64,000 nt of DNA. Source: Rhodococcus oryzae (GTDB taxonomy: Bacteria > Actinomycetota > Actinomycetes > Mycobacteriales > Mycobacteriaceae). Shown here one piece after another: positions 63,377-64,000 of this stretch. Under the pieces are notes generated by a model. The model had not been told where the DNA came from. It searched no databases and saw only the letters and a list, made by a program, of their open reading frames with translations. Made by a program: the position numbers and the translations under genes. The DNA is taken from positions 124,001-188,000 of the forward strand of contig NZ_SUMD01000004.1 in assembly GCF_005049235.1 (NCBI RefSeq), in the 5' to 3' direction. Position 1 is the first letter of the stretch; each line of letters opens with the position of its first letter.

Positions 63377-64000
63377 GTGACCTCAGCTGACGGGGCAACC
63401 GGCAGTACGGACGTGCAGATCCTCGAGAAGGTGATCTACGAGGTCAAGCGAGTCATCGTCGGGCAGGACCGGCTGGTCGAGCGCATTCTCGTGGGGCTCC
63501 TCGCGAAGGGGCACGTGCTCCTCGAGGGCGTGCCGGGCGTCGCCAAGACGCTGGCGGTGGAGACCTTCGCGACCGTCGTCGGCGGTTCGTTCTCCCGGGT
63601 GCAGTTCACCCCGGACCTGGTGCCGACCGACCTGGTCGGTACCCGGATCTACCGGCAGGGCCGGGAGGAGTTCGACACCGAACTCGGTCCCGTCGTCGCG
63701 AACTTCGTGCTCGCCGACGAGATCAACCGGGCACCCGCGAAGGTCCAGTCGGCACTGCTCGAGGTGATGGCCGAGCGGCACGTCACCATCGGCGGCAAGA
63801 CGTTCCCCATGCCGGAGCCGTTCCTGGTGATGGCGACCCAGAACCCGATCGAGAGCGAGGGCGTCTACCAGCTGCCCGAGGCCCAGCGTGACCGCTTCCT
63901 GTTCAAGATCCTGGTGGACTACCCGTCCGTGGAGGAGGAGCGCGAGATCGTCTACCGGATGGGTGTCGCGGCTCCCGAGCCGAAGCCGATCCTGGATCCC
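63377..64000 (+). CDS. moxR: MoxR-family AAA+ ATPase, 5' part
   Basis: First 208 codons; runs off the right edge. GTG at 63377. Walker A LLEGVPGVAKTLAVETFAT, Walker B NFVLADEINRAPAKVQSAL, sensor region MATQNPIESEGVYQLPEAQR, then DRF. MoxR proteins are chaperone-like ATPases that work with VWA-domain partners, usually encoded next (as Rv1479-Rv1481). The neighbour to the right is not visible. Confidence 0.95.
   Translation, partial: MTSADGATGSTDVQILEKVIYEVKRVIVGQDRLVERILVGLLAKGHVLLEGVPGVAKTLAVETFATVVGGSFSRVQFTPDLVPTDLVGTRIYRQGREEFDTELGPVVANFVLADEINRAPAKVQSALLEVMAERHVTIGGKTFPMPEPFLVMATQNPIESEGVYQLPEAQRDRFLFKILVDYPSVEEEREIVYRMGVAAPEPKPILDP

Overview
The window is high-GC, gene-dense actinobacterial chromosome from the mycolic-acid group, most likely Rhodococcus or a close relative such as Nocardia or Gordonia. 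The main evidence is gene order. As I remember the M. tuberculosis map, the blocks ribH-uvrC-rapZ-yvcK-whiA, gap-pgk-tpiA-secG, pgl-opcA-zwf-tal-tkt / ctaB, qor, ctaA-ABC-ABC-mptB / sufR-sufBDCSUT and ABC-F-HTH-acnR-acn / Rv1476-like-ripA-moxR follow Rv1416-Rv1479 almost in order. Genes absent from that series are interleaved: dodecin, gamma-glutamyltransferase, ppc, lycopene cyclase and others. I see no insertion sequence, CRISPR array, tRNA or rRNA.

Layout. 0-3.4 kb: the ribH tail, a PH-domain membrane protein, dodecin, a small membrane protein and a gamma-glutamyltransferase lipoprotein. 3.5-8.5 kb: a translationally coupled uvrC-rapZ-yvcK-whiA operon. 8.7-13.7 kb: gap-pgk-tpiA, an F420-type (Ddn-like) protein flanked by two copies of one terminator hairpin, a secreted PTP-type phosphatase and secG. 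13.8-18.7 kb: ppc, an isochorismatase-like gene and a DUF222/HNH gene with a LexA box. 19.0-25.5 kb: the pentose-phosphate operon tkt-tal-zwf-opcA-pgl. 25.7-35.2 kb: ctaB, qor, a small conserved gene, two secreted proteins, ctaA, a two-gene ABC exporter and an MptB-like mannosyltransferase. 35.2-41.8 kb: the SUF iron-sulfur assembly operon under SufR.

41.9-54.9 kb breaks the synteny and looks accessory. It holds a secreted protein; a fumarate reductase operon (frdABCD) headed by a small Cys/His protein and divergent from a zinc alcohol dehydrogenase across a CRP/GlxR-type site; a Ku/LigD end-joining pair in which LigD lacks the nuclease domain; a secreted phosphodiesterase preceded by two DasR-like operators; a membrane hydrolase; and an SDR-VOC-lycopene cyclase operon. 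55-64 kb returns to synteny: an ABC-F ATPase, a small HTH protein, acnR, acn, an Rv1476-like membrane protein, the RipA-type endopeptidase and a MoxR ATPase cut by the right edge.

The clearest regulatory observations are short operators that fit the neighbouring genes: SufR at sufR, AcnR at acn, LexA at the HNH gene, CRP/GlxR between frd and adh, and paired DasR-like sites at the phosphodiesterase. Consensus sequences and comparisons with other species are from memory; no search was run.
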